Below, piece by piece: positions 1-9,120 of a DNA stretch of 64,000 nt (positions within the stretch are counted from its first letter, which is position 1; each line of letters begins with the position of its first letter). The stretch is from Bacillota bacterium. Lineage in GTDB: Bacteria > Bacillota > Sulfobacillia > RBS10-35 > Bu92. The stretch is taken from positions 1-64,000 of the forward strand of contig JADBKN010000002.1 in assembly GCA_014896375.1 (NCBI GenBank), given 5' to 3'. Both the position numbers and the translations under genes were made by a program. The notes beneath the pieces are model-generated. The model did no database searches. It was given only the letters and a program-made list of their open reading frames with translations, and had not been told where the DNA came from.

Positions 1-1775
1 CCAGGCGGCAGGAGATTGAGCACCTCATCCCGCCGCGCGCCGGCGCGGCGGGCCATCCACACGCCGTAGACGACGTGGTCGAGCTCCGCCACGCTGTGCG
101 CATCCGTGTTCACGGCCAGCACCAGCCCGCGTTGGAGCGCCTCGAAGGCCTGGTCGCCGTCGAGATCGAGGCGCGCCGGGTTGGCGTTGATCTCCATCGC
201 GGTGCCGTGGCGCTGCGCGGCCTCGAAGACGGCGTCGAGGTCGAGATCGTAGCCCTCCCGCCGCAGCAGCAGGCGGCCCGTCGGGTGGCCGAGCACGTCG
301 ACGCGGCCCGATTCCAGGGCGCGCACCACGCGCGCCGTCATGGCCTCGCGGGACAGGCCGAACTGGGAGTGCACGGAGGCGACGATCCATTCGAGCTCGA
401 TGCCTTCCGGGATGTCGAGCGAGCCGTCCGGGCGGATATCGGCCTCTGTACCGCGAAGGAGGCGCACGCCGGCCGTCTCGCGCTGCACCTCCGCGATCTC
501 CGCCGCCTGAAGGCGTAGGCGCGCGGCGTCGAGGCCGCGCGCGATGCGCAGGGCGAAGGAGTGGTCCGTGACGGCGAGCGCACGGTAGCCGCGTTCGAGA
601 GCGGCGCGCGCCATCTCCCGCAGCGAGGCGCGACCGTCGCTGGCGCTGGTGTGGGCGTGCAGCTCCGCCGCCCAGCCCTCGAGGCTCACGAGGTCCTCGA
701 GGCGGCCGAGGCGTGCCAGGCGCTCCGGAAAGGCGCGCAATTCCGGCGGGATCCACTCGCGCCCGAGCGCCCGGAAGACGGCGGCCTCGGCAGCGGGCGC
801 GCGGAAGCCGTAGGGGTCCGGGCGCAGTGCTCCGGCGTCCGCGCCCGCCTCACCCACGAGAAGCCCGCCCGCCGCGCCTACCCCGCGCGCGCTGGCGAGC
901 AGCCGCGTCACCGCCGCCGGCGGTCCCGTGAGCACGACGAGAGCCCAGCCCCACGCGTCCGGCGGCGACCACCAAAAGCGCACCGGCACTTCGCCGAGGG
1001 ACGCCTTCAGCCCTCTCGGCGCCCCGGCTCCCAGCGCGTGCAGCACGGCCGGCCAGGCGCCGGCGGTCGGGTCGTCCGCAGCCTCAAGCGGCCGCGCCGC
1101 GCCCAACTCCGCCGGGAGGCGCCCGCGAGCGGCCTCCTCCCACGCCTCCCAGGCAGCCGCTTCGCAGGCGACGGCGACGTCGATCGCGCCCACGACCGGC
1201 TCCCGGCGCCGCACCTCGCCCACCTCAAGCGCGGCGGCCGCGCCGGCCTCAAGCGCGATCCCGACGAGCACGCGCGCGGCCGGAAACGCCTCTCCCAAAA
1301 GCATGCGCCCGGCGCGCGCCGCAAAGGCTTCCGCCGCCTGCAGGAGCGCCTGCTCCTTCTTGGGTCCGAAACCCGGAAGCGCCCGCAGGCGCTGGGCGCG
1401 CGCCGCCGCCGCCAGCCCGCCGGGGCTGGCCACGCCGAGCTCCCGCCAGAGCACGCCCACCGTCTTGGGTCCGACGCCCGGAAGTCCCAGCAACGCGCGA
1501 ACGCCTTCGGGGACGCGGGCCCGAAGGCGTTCAAGCAGCGGGCAGGTGCCCGTGGCCAGGATGGCGTCGATCTTGGCGGCGATGGCGGGACCCACGTGGG
1601 GGATCTCCGTCAAGCGGCCGGCAGCGGCCAGCCGGGCCACGTCCGCCCCGGCCTCCTCCACGGCGCGCGCCGCACGACGGTACGCCGGCGCCTTTTGCGC
1701 GTCGTCGTCGAGCACCTCCGAGAGGTCGGCGATCTCCCGCAGGCAGCGCGCCACCCATTTGGCGTCGTAGCTCAC
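1..1775 (-). CDS. polX: DNA polymerase/3'-5' exonuclease PolX (family X polymerase + PHP domain), C-terminal end runs off the window
   Basis: Continuous minus-strand frame from GTG at 1775 (MSYDAKWVARCLREIADLSEVLDDDAQKAPAYRRAARAVEE...), HhH-like IPHVGPAIAAKI / LLGLPGVGPKTV, then PHP motifs ELHAHTSASDG, ALAVTDHS, VLGHPTGR, INANPARLDLDG, NTDAHS. Not in the supplied ORF track because it is open at the window edge. Confidence 0.93.
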   Translation of the reverse strand, partial: MSYDAKWVARCLREIADLSEVLDDDAQKAPAYRRAARAVEEAGADVARLAAAGRLTEIPHVGPAIAAKIDAILATGTCPLLERLRARVPEGVRALLGLPGVGPKTVGVLWRELGVASPGGLAAAARAQRLRALPGFGPKKEQALLQAAEAFAARAGRMLLGEAFPAARVLVGIALEAGAAAALEVGEVRRREPVVGAIDVAVACEAAAWEAWEEAARGRLPAELGAARPLEAADDPTAGAWPAVLHALGAGAPRGLKASLGEVPVRFWWSPPDAWGWALVVLTGPPAAVTRLLASARGVGAAGGLLVGEAGADAGALRPDPYGFRAPAAEAAVFRALGREWIPPELRAFPERLARLGRLEDLVSLEGWAAELHAHTSASDGRASLREMARAALERGYRALAVTDHSFALRIARGLDAARLRLQAAEIAEVQRETAGVRLLRGTEADIRPDGSLDIPEGIELEWIVASVHSQFGLSREAMTARVVRALESGRVDVLGHPTGRLLLRREGYDLDLDAVFEAAQRHGTAMEINANPARLDLDGDQAFEALQRGLVLAVNTDAHSVAELDHVVYGVWMARRAGARRDEVLNLLPP

Positions 1776-2116
1776 GCGCCCGTCCCGGCCGCCCCGCCCG
1801 CGCCGCGGGAGTCCGACTTCGTCTCCGCGCGCCCGCCGTCCCCGGCCGTGGCGCCGCGGCGCTCCCACTCCCGCTCCAGGAGGCCCACCACGCGCTCGTG
1901 CTGCTCCGTCAGCCGGACGAGCTCGTCGGCCAGGTTCAGCGCGGCGAGCACGGCGATGCGGCTGACGCTGAGATTCGGGCGCTGGGCCGCGATCTCCCGC
2001 ATTCGCTGGTCGACGCGCCGCGCGACGGCGCGGATGTGCTCCTCGCGGGCGTCGCCGCGGATGACGTACTCCTCGTTGAAGATCGTGACGGTCACGCGAT
2101 TGCGCAGCTCGTCCAA
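1772..2116 (-). CDS. zapA: Cell division protein ZapA
   Basis: LDELRNRVTVTIFNEEYVIRGDAREEHIRAVARRVDQRMREIAAQRPNLSVSRIAVLAALNLADEL; TTG start after GGGGGGC; 4-bp overlap (GTGA) with polX. Confidence 0.85.
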   Translation of the reverse strand: MDELRNRVTVTIFNEEYVIRGDAREEHIRAVARRVDQRMREIAAQRPNLSVSRIAVLAALNLADELVRLTEQHERVVGLLEREWERRGATAGDGGRAETKSDSRGAGGAAGTGA

Positions 2117-2144
2117 GGAACTGCCCCCCTGAGCCCGTTCATGC

Positions 2145-4160
2145 CTAACTTTGCCACGGCGCCGCCGAGTCCTGCGACTGGAGCGCCGCTGCGCGCCGCT
2201 CCCACTCCTCGTACAGGCGCTCCAGTTCCTCCTCGACGGCGCGGAAGCGCTGCACGGCGGCCTGGGCGCGCGCCTCGTCGCGGTAGAGGTCCGGGTCCGC
2301 GAGCTGCCCTTCAAGGGCGGCGCGCTCGGCCTCCAGCGCCTCGATGCGCTCCTCCGCGGCCCGCAGCGCCGCTTCCAGGCGGCGGCGCTCGTTCTTGCTG
2401 AGCGGCGCGCTCCCTGGCGCGGCGGACGCCTCCGAGCCACGCCCGGCCGCTGCCGCGGCGCCGGTGTCGGCCGCCGCCGGGCCGCCCGCGGCGGCCCCGC
2501 GCGGCGCGGGAGCATCCGCCCCACGCGCCCCCGGTCCGCCCTCCGAGGGCGTCCCCGCCGCCCCCGCAGCCGCGCGCCGCGCCGCCTCCCACTCGGCGTA
2601 CGTCCCGCGGAAGTCGCGCACCGCACCGCCCTCGAACACCCAGAGCCGCGTCGCCAGGCGGAGAAAGTAGCGATCATGCGTGACGAAGAACATCGTCCCC
2701 GGGAAGGCGTCGAGCGCTTCCTCCAGGGCCTCGCGCGCCGGAATGTCCAGGTGGTTCGTGGGTTCGTCGAGGATGAGCACGTTCGCACGGGAGAGGACGA
2801 GCTTCGCCAGGAGCAGGCGGTTCCGCTCGCCGCCCGAAAGGTGCTCGACGCGCCGGAAGACATCCTCGCCCCGGAAGAGGAAGCGGGCGAGAAGCGTGCG
2901 CGCCTCCTCCAGCGTGAAGTCGCCGGCCTCCATGATCTCGTCCAGCACGCTGCGGTCCTCGCGAAGCCCGCGCAGGTCCTGGGAGAAGTAGCCGATGTCC
3001 ACCCCCGCGCCCCACAGCACCTCGCCTTCACTCGGGGCCAACTCCCCGAGGAGCAGGCGCAGCATCGTCGTCTTGCCGGCGCCGTTCGGGCCGACGAGGC
3101 CCACGCGCTCGCCCCGCTCCACGCGCGCGCTGAAGCCACGGAAGAGTAGGCGGCCGTCAAAGCGGTGGCCGAGCCCCTCCACCTGCAGCACCTCCCGCCC
3201 GCCGCGCGCGGCCGGCTCGAACGCCAGGCGGAGGCGGCGCTCGTCCAACTTCGGGCGCTCCACGGAAGGGAGCCGGGCCAGCCGCTTCTCGCGGCTCTTC
3301 GCCTGCGTGGCGCGGTTGCCGGCGCGGTAGCGGCGGACGTACTCCTCCAGCCGCCGCCGCTCCTCCTCCACGCGCCGCCACTCCTCCTCCGCCGCCTCGA
3401 GCCTCCGGCGGCGCTGCTCCACATAGGCGGTGTAGTTGCCGCTGTACGCCTCCACCGTGCCGTCGTGCACGGCGAAGATGCGCGTGACCGTGCGGTCGAG
3501 AAAGACACGGTCGTGCGAGACCATCAGGACCGCGCCGCGGTGGACCTCCGCGAGGTACCGCTCCAGCCACTCGATGGCGTCGAGGTCCAGGTGGTTCGTC
3601 GGTTCGTCGAGGAGGAGCAGGTCCGGCTGCTCCAAGAGGAGCCTCGCCAGGCCCAGCCGCACGCGCTGGCCCCCGGAGAGGAGCTCCACCCGGACGTCCC
3701 ACGTCTCCGGCGGGAAGCCGAGTCCGGCCAGCACGCGGTCCGTGCGCGCCTCGCGCTCGTAGCCGCCGCGCGCCTCGAAGCGCTGCAGCGCTTCGCCGTA
3801 CTCCGCCAGAAGCGCCGCATCGCCCGGCCGCGCGCGCAGCTCCGCCTCCATCTCCCTCAGGCGGCGCTCCAGCCCATCGAGCTCCGCGAAGGCGGCGAGC
3901 GCCTCCTCCCGGAGGCTGCGCCCCGGCGTGAAGGCCGGGTCCTGCCGTAGGTAGCCGAGGCGCGCGCCGCGGCGAAGGTGGATGGCGCCGGCGTCCGGCT
4001 CCTCCTCGCCGGCGATGAGGCGGAGGAGTGTCGTCTTGCCCGCGCCGTTCGGGCCGACGAGCCCGGCGCGCTCGTTCTCCTCCAGGCGCAGGGAGACGTC
4101 CCGCAGGACGTCCCGGCCGCTGTAGGACTTGCTGCAACCTTCAACGCGCAGAAGGCTCAT
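2145..4160 (-). CDS. ABC-F family ATPase (two ABC domains, Uup/YdiF-like)
   Basis: MSLLRVEGCSKSYSGRDVLRDVSLRLEENERAGLVGPNGAGKTTLLRLIAG; two Walker A and two LSGGQ/LSGGE motifs, LLLDEPTNHLDLDAIEWLE linker signature, C-terminal coiled coil. Confidence 0.93.
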   Translation of the reverse strand: MSLLRVEGCSKSYSGRDVLRDVSLRLEENERAGLVGPNGAGKTTLLRLIAGEEEPDAGAIHLRRGARLGYLRQDPAFTPGRSLREEALAAFAELDGLERRLREMEAELRARPGDAALLAEYGEALQRFEARGGYEREARTDRVLAGLGFPPETWDVRVELLSGGQRVRLGLARLLLEQPDLLLLDEPTNHLDLDAIEWLERYLAEVHRGAVLMVSHDRVFLDRTVTRIFAVHDGTVEAYSGNYTAYVEQRRRRLEAAEEEWRRVEEERRRLEEYVRRYRAGNRATQAKSREKRLARLPSVERPKLDERRLRLAFEPAARGGREVLQVEGLGHRFDGRLLFRGFSARVERGERVGLVGPNGAGKTTMLRLLLGELAPSEGEVLWGAGVDIGYFSQDLRGLREDRSVLDEIMEAGDFTLEEARTLLARFLFRGEDVFRRVEHLSGGERNRLLLAKLVLSRANVLILDEPTNHLDIPAREALEEALDAFPGTMFFVTHDRYFLRLATRLWVFEGGAVRDFRGTYAEWEAARRAAAGAAGTPSEGGPGARGADAPAPRGAAAGGPAAADTGAAAAAGRGSEASAAPGSAPLSKNERRRLEAALRAAEERIEALEAERAALEGQLADPDLYRDEARAQAAVQRFRAVEEELERLYEEWERRAAALQSQDSAAPWQS

Positions 4161-4161
4161 T

Positions 4162-6609
4162 TCATGAACGTAGCACGGCCCCGAGCTCCCCGGCCAGGGC
4201 TTGGCGCACGCGACCGTGCACCGCTTCCACCTCGTCCTCGGTGAGGGTGCGGTCGTCCGCCTGGTAGACGAGGCGGTAGGCCAGGCTGCGCCGCCCGGCT
4301 CCCAGGCGCTCGCCGGCGTACACGTCAAAGAGCTCGATGCTCCGCAGGAGCTCCCCGCCCGCCTGCCGCATGACGCGCTCCACCTCCGCCGCCGGCGTGG
4401 CGAGATCGACGACCAGCGCCAGGTCGCGCGCGACGGCGGGGAACCGCGGCAGGGGCCGCAGCTCCGGGAGCGCCCGGCCGGCGGCGAGGAGCGCCTCCAC
4501 GTCCAGTTCCGCGGCCACCACGCGCCCCTCCAGGTCCCACGCGGCCGCGACGCGCGGGTGAAGCTCCCCCACCCAGCCCAGCGCCCGCCCGCCGGCGGCT
4601 GCGTAGGCGGCGCGGCCCGGGTGCAGGAAGGGCTCCCGCGCGCGCTCCCAGCGTGCGTCCTCGACGCGGAAGAGGCGCAGCACCGCCTCGACGACGCCCT
4701 TTGCGGTAAAGAAGTCGGCCGCGCGGCCCTCCCCCTCCCGCCAGTGGCGCGGCGCCAGCCGCCCGGAGGCCACAAAGGCGAGCCGCAGCGGCTCTTGGGG
4801 CAGCCGGCCGGCCGCCACCTCGTCCGCTCCCATGTAGACGCGCGCAATTTCGAACAGCGCCGCGTCCGTGCGCCGCACGCGGTGGTTGTGGGCCAGGACG
4901 TCGAGGAGGCTCGGCAGCATCGTCGTGCGCATCACCTCCTGCGCCTCCGAGAGGGGGTTGGCCACCGCGATGGGCCTCGAGCGCTCATCGTGCGGCGGTA
5001 GGCCGAGGCGCGCGAGCCGCTCCTCGGGGTGGAAGGTGAACGTCACCGCCTCCGTGAAGCCGGCGGCGCGCATCAACCGGGAGAGCTCGTCCAGGGCGCG
5101 GCGGCGGGCGGAGCGGCCCCCGCGACCGGGCGCGCCGTGGAGAGGCGCCGAGGGGATGCGGTTCAGCCCGTAGAGGCGTCCCACCTCTTCCACGAGGTCG
5201 ACGGGTTCGGTGACGTCCGGACGGAAGGTCGGCACGGTGACGACGAGCCGCCCGCCCTCGGCGCGCACGTCCATGTGCAGCCGGCGCAGGTAGGACGCGA
5301 TCTCCGCGTCCCCGAGGTCCACACCCAAGAGGCCGCGGATGCGCGCCGCTTCCACCTCCAGGCGGCGCGGCCGGGCCGGCCGGGGGTAGGCGTCCTCCAC
5401 CTCCTCGGGTACCGTCCCGCCCGCCAGCGCCTGGATGAGCGCCGCCGCCCGGTCCGCCACCCAGCGGCAGCCGCTGGGATCCACACCCTTCTCAAAGCGG
5501 CCGGAGGCCTCGCTGAGGAGGCCCAGGCGGCGCGCCGTGCGCCCTACGCGGGCAGGGTCGAACCAGGCGGACTCCAGGAGGATGGAGCGCGTCCGCTCCG
5601 TGACCTCCGTGGCCGCGCCGCCCATCACGCCCGCGAGCGCCACCGGCGCCTCCGCGTCGGCGATGACGAGGTCGCCCTCCTGAAGGCGCCGCTCCTCCCC
5701 GTCCAGCGTGCGCAGTGTCTCTCCGGGGCGGGCCGCGCGCGCGCCGATCAGCCCGCCGCGCAGCGTGTCGAGATCGAAGGCGTGGAGCGGCTGGCCCGTC
5801 TCCAGCATCACGTAGTTCGTCACGTCGACCACGTTCGAGATCGGGCGCATGCCCGCCGCCTGCAGGCGGCGCTGCAGCCAGAGCGGCGAGGGGCCCACGC
5901 GCACGTCCAGGATGAAGCGCGCCACGTAACGCGCGCAACCCTCGTCCTCGATGAAGACGCGCGGCGGGCGCGGCCGGTCCGCCGGCCAGGACGCCGGGGC
6001 CGGCTGCGAGGGGCCGCGGCGCCGCTCCGCGGGGAGGAGCGGCAGCTCCAGAAGCGCCGCCACCTCCCGCGCCACGCCCAGCACGCTCTGGCAGTGGGCG
6101 GCGTAGTTGGGCGTCAGCTCCACTTCCAGCACGGCGTCGTCCAGCTCCAGGGCGCGCGCCACATCCATGCCCGGCCGCCAGCCCTCCTGGGGGTCGAGCT
6201 CAAGGAGGCCGCGCGGCCCGGGCGGCTCGGGCAGCGCCAGCTCGTCGGCGCTGCAGCACATGCCTTCAGAGACGACGCCGCGGAAGTCGGCGGCGGCGAT
6301 GCGGCGCCCGTCGGCCAGCCGCGCCCCGGGAAGCGCCACCGGCACCAGCATCCCGGCGCGCGCGTTCGGCGCCCCCGTCACGATGGTGAGCGCCGCACCG
6401 CCCGTCTCCACGCGCACCACCTTCAGATGGTCGCTCGCCGGGTGGCGCTCCACCGCGGTCACGCGGCCCGCCACCACGCCCTCCACGTGCCGCCACGGCC
6501 GCTCCACGGCCTCCACGGCCAGGCCCACCAGGGTGAGCCGCTCCGCCAGCTCCTCCGGCGGCAGCTCCACCGGCACGAACTCTTGCAACCAGCGGTAGGA
6601 AACGCGCAT
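4162..6609 (-). CDS. pheT: Phenylalanyl-tRNA synthetase beta subunit
   Basis: MRVSYRWLQEFVPVELPPEELAERLTLVGLAVEAVERP...; tRNA-binding, B3/B4, B5 and C-terminal FDX-ACB regions recognisable; downstream of pheS. Confidence 0.97.
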   Translation of the reverse strand: MRVSYRWLQEFVPVELPPEELAERLTLVGLAVEAVERPWRHVEGVVAGRVTAVERHPASDHLKVVRVETGGAALTIVTGAPNARAGMLVPVALPGARLADGRRIAAADFRGVVSEGMCCSADELALPEPPGPRGLLELDPQEGWRPGMDVARALELDDAVLEVELTPNYAAHCQSVLGVAREVAALLELPLLPAERRRGPSQPAPASWPADRPRPPRVFIEDEGCARYVARFILDVRVGPSPLWLQRRLQAAGMRPISNVVDVTNYVMLETGQPLHAFDLDTLRGGLIGARAARPGETLRTLDGEERRLQEGDLVIADAEAPVALAGVMGGAATEVTERTRSILLESAWFDPARVGRTARRLGLLSEASGRFEKGVDPSGCRWVADRAAALIQALAGGTVPEEVEDAYPRPARPRRLEVEAARIRGLLGVDLGDAEIASYLRRLHMDVRAEGGRLVVTVPTFRPDVTEPVDLVEEVGRLYGLNRIPSAPLHGAPGRGGRSARRRALDELSRLMRAAGFTEAVTFTFHPEERLARLGLPPHDERSRPIAVANPLSEAQEVMRTTMLPSLLDVLAHNHRVRRTDAALFEIARVYMGADEVAAGRLPQEPLRLAFVASGRLAPRHWREGEGRAADFFTAKGVVEAVLRLFRVEDARWERAREPFLHPGRAAYAAAGGRALGWVGELHPRVAAAWDLEGRVVAAELDVEALLAAGRALPELRPLPRFPAVARDLALVVDLATPAAEVERVMRQAGGELLRSIELFDVYAGERLGAGRRSLAYRLVYQADDRTLTEDEVEAVHGRVRQALAGELGAVLRS

Positions 6610-6644
6610 CGTGCCACTCCTTGTCCGCGGTGTGGGAACGCCTT

Positions 6645-7694
6645 TCAGAACTGCTCAAGGAAGCGCAGGTCGTTCTGGAAGAAGAGGCGCAGGTCGTCGA
6701 TGCCGTATTTCAGCATGGCGATGCGCTCCGGCCCCATGCCGAAGGCGAAGCCGCTCACCTCGTCCGGGTCGTAGCCGCCGTTGCGGATGACGCGCGGGTG
6801 CACCATGCCGGCGCCGAGGATCTCAAGCCACCCCGTGCCCTTGCATGTGCGGCAGCCGCCGCCGCCGCAGATGGTGCAGGAGACGTCCACCTCCATGCTG
6901 GGCTCCGTGAACGGAAAGTACGACGGGCGCAGCCGGATGCGGGCGCCCTCACCGTAGACGCGCCGCGCAAACTCCTCCAGCGTCCACTTGAGGTGGCCCA
7001 GGTGGACGCCGCGGTCCACGAGGAGGCCCTCCACCTGCGTGAACATCGGCGAATGCGTGGCGTCGTCGTCGCGGCGGTAGACGCGGCCCACGGTGATCAT
7101 GCGCACGGGCAGATCGGGCGCGCGGCTCTGCATGAAGCGCACCTGCATGGGTGAGGTGTGCGTGCGCAGGAGGATGCCTTCGTTCATGTAAAACGAGTCC
7201 TGCATGTCGCGCGCGGGGTGCCCCTTGGGGATGTTGAGCGCCTCGAAGTTGTACGCGTCCGTCTCGATCTCCGGCCCCTCCGCCAGCTCGAAGCCCATGG
7301 AGAGGAAGATGTCCTCGATCTCGCGGATCACCGTGTTCAAGGGGTGGGCGTGGCCGGTCGCCACGGGTGTCCCGGGCAGGGTGACGTCGACCGTCTCCTC
7401 AAGCAGGCGGCGCGCCTCCTCCTCCTGTCCGATGCGCTCCGCCGCCGCGTCCAGCGCCGCCTCCACCTCGTCGCGCACGGCGTTGGCCACGCGCCCGATC
7501 TGCGGCCTCTCCTCCGGCGGGTACTGCGAAAGAGAGCGCAGGAACGCGGTGATCGCGCCCTTGCGCCCGAGGGCCGCGACGCGCACCTCCTCCAGCTCCG
7601 CCGTGCTCGTCGCGCGCGCGATGGCGGCCAGCGCCTCGCGGCGCGCCCTCTCCAGCTCCTCCCGCCAGCCGGTCCGGACTGTGGGCTCGTCCAC
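6645..7694 (-). CDS. pheS: Phenylalanyl-tRNA synthetase alpha subunit
   Basis: [67 protein letters not shown] start after GAGGAGG. The ORF-track N-terminal extension to 7760 runs into the T-box leader. Confidence 0.97.
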   Translation of the reverse strand: MDEPTVRTGWREELERARREALAAIARATSTAELEEVRVAALGRKGAITAFLRSLSQYPPEERPQIGRVANAVRDEVEAALDAAAERIGQEEEARRLLEETVDVTLPGTPVATGHAHPLNTVIREIEDIFLSMGFELAEGPEIETDAYNFEALNIPKGHPARDMQDSFYMNEGILLRTHTSPMQVRFMQSRAPDLPVRMITVGRVYRRDDDATHSPMFTQVEGLLVDRGVHLGHLKWTLEEFARRVYGEGARIRLRPSYFPFTEPSMEVDVSCTICGGGGCRTCKGTGWLEILGAGMVHPRVIRNGGYDPDEVSGFAFGMGPERIAMLKYGIDDLRLFFQNDLRFLEQF

Positions 7695-7712
7695 TGCCAA
7701 AACCTCCTCAAG

Positions 7713-7748
7713 CAAAAGAAAACGCCGCCGCCTCTGGGGCGGCGGCGG
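7713..7748 (-). terminator. Intrinsic terminator of the pheST T-box leader
   Basis: Minus strand CCGCCGCCGCCCCAGAGGCGGCGGCGTTTTCTTTTGCT. Confidence 0.88.
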
Positions 7749-8022
7749 CCGCGGTACCACCCAGCTTTGCGCCCGCCTTGCGGCCGGCGCCTCCTCGGCC
7801 CGCGCGCCGGGGCGCCGGGCCAGCCCCGTAACGGGGGGCGGGCGGGTCCGCCTACTGGGAGCGCCTCCGCTCCGTTCAGCGGCCGGCTTGCGAGGGAACT
7901 TCCCCCGGCCCCGCGCCGGGCAGTTCCAGCCGCGCCGCCCTCTCTGGAGGCGCGGGCTCCGGGGTACTTTCCTCGCGCATCGCCGTTCCGAGGGGCCGCG
8001 GCGGTGCCGCGGCCCGATGATC
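7715..8022 (-). promoter_or_regulatory. T-box riboswitch leader, predicted phenylalanine
   Basis: Minus strand contains AAAGCTGGGTGGTACCGCGG (T-box core, 7750-7768), AGAGAG element, AGTA motif and a plausible TTC specifier in GGGGGAAGTTCCC, immediately before pheS. Confidence 0.92.
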
Positions 8023-8026
8023 CTCG

Positions 8027-8035
8027 ATTATAACA
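8027..8035 (-). promoter_or_regulatory. Extended -10 promoter element (TGTTATAAT) for the pheST leader
   Basis: Minus strand TGTTATAAT just upstream of the T-box; overlaps the ypdA stop codon; no clear -35. Confidence 0.6.
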
Positions 8036-9020
8036 CGCCTTGGGCGGCGCGTCGCCCCAGAAGGTGGGCGACGATCCGCGCCCCGTGCTCCCGGCCGTTC
8101 TCGATGAAGATCTTGTTCGCGTCCCAGCCGGCGGCCGTCACGCCGGCGAGGTAGAGCCCCGGGACGCTCGTCTCCATCGTTTCGGGGTCGTGGTGCGGTA
8201 CGCCGGTGTCCGGCTCGCGCTCCACGCCGAGCGCCTCGAGGATCGGCGACTCCGCATGGTAGCCCGTCAACGCGAAGACGAAGTCATTCGGCAGGCGGCG
8301 CTCCCGCCCTGCCACTTTGACGACGACCGCCTCGGGCTCGATGCGTGTCACCTGAGCTTGGAAGAGCGCCGTGATCTCGCCCTTCTCCAGGCGGCTGCGG
8401 ATGTCCGGGAGCACCCAGGGTTTGACCTTCGGCGAAAGATCCTGCCCGCGGTGGATGAGCGTGACGCGCGCGCCGGCGCGCCACAGCTCCAACGCGGCCT
8501 CGACGGCCGAGTTCTGCCCGCCCACCACCGCCACGTCCAGGTCGTAATAGGGATGGCCGTGCGTGAAGTAGTGCGAGACCTTCGGCAGGTCCTCCCCCGG
8601 CACGCCCAGGCGGTTGGGCGTGTCGAAGTAGCCGGTGGCCACGACCACCGCGCGGGCCGTCACCGTCTCCCTTCTCCCGCGCAGCACGTGTCGCGTGTGG
8701 AGGAGGAAACCGCCGTCCTCCCGCTCCACGGAGAGCACCTCGGTGTAGAGGGCGAGACGCAGCTGCAAACGTCGCGCCACGGAGCGGTAGTAGGTGAGGA
8801 GCTCGGCGCGGGTGGGGCGCATGCCTTGGGTGATGAAAGGAACGCCGCCGATCTCCAGCCGGTCCGGCGTGCTGCTGAAGACGACGTTCAAGGGCATGCG
8901 CGTGAGCGCGTCGACGACGCCGCCCTTGTCGAAGGCGAGATACGTGAGGCCGGCCGCCTGCGCCGCCGCGGCCGTCGCCAGCCCGCAGGGGCCGGCCCCG
9001 ATGATGGCCAGGTCCAGCAT
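8028..9020 (-). CDS. ypdA: YpdA-family putative bacillithiol disulfide reductase (FAD/NAD(P)-binding)
   Basis: MLDLAIIGAGPCGLATAAAAQAAGLTYLAFDKGGVVDALTRMPLNVVFSSTPDRLEIGGVPF; VATGYFDTPNRLGVPGEDLPKVSHYFTHGHPYYDLDVAVVGGQNSAVEAALEL. Confidence 0.9.
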   Translation of the reverse strand: MLDLAIIGAGPCGLATAAAAQAAGLTYLAFDKGGVVDALTRMPLNVVFSSTPDRLEIGGVPFITQGMRPTRAELLTYYRSVARRLQLRLALYTEVLSVEREDGGFLLHTRHVLRGRRETVTARAVVVATGYFDTPNRLGVPGEDLPKVSHYFTHGHPYYDLDVAVVGGQNSAVEAALELWRAGARVTLIHRGQDLSPKVKPWVLPDIRSRLEKGEITALFQAQVTRIEPEAVVVKVAGRERRLPNDFVFALTGYHAESPILEALGVEREPDTGVPHHDPETMETSVPGLYLAGVTAAGWDANKIFIENGREHGARIVAHLLGRRAAQGVL

Positions 9021-9063
9021 CGTTGTCCACCCCGCTCCGCAACACCAGACATTCTAGCAAAGG

Positions 9064-9103
9064 ACCCCCGTCTCCGTTCCCGCCGCAGGCGGCGGGACGG
9101 GGG
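9064..9103 (-). terminator. Probable intrinsic terminator downstream of the PPIase gene
   Basis: Minus strand CCCCCGTCCCGCCGCCTGCGGCGGGAACGGAGACGGGGG followed by weak TCCTTTGC. Confidence 0.5.
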
Positions 9104-9120
9104 CCTCTTGCGCGAAGGCG

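Noticed and set aside
561-2132. 523-aa plus-strand ORF
   Set aside because: Antisense to polX and zapA; no recognisable family.
5029-6774. 581-aa plus-strand ORF
   Set aside because: Antisense to pheT; low-complexity composition typical of GC-rich shadow ORFs.
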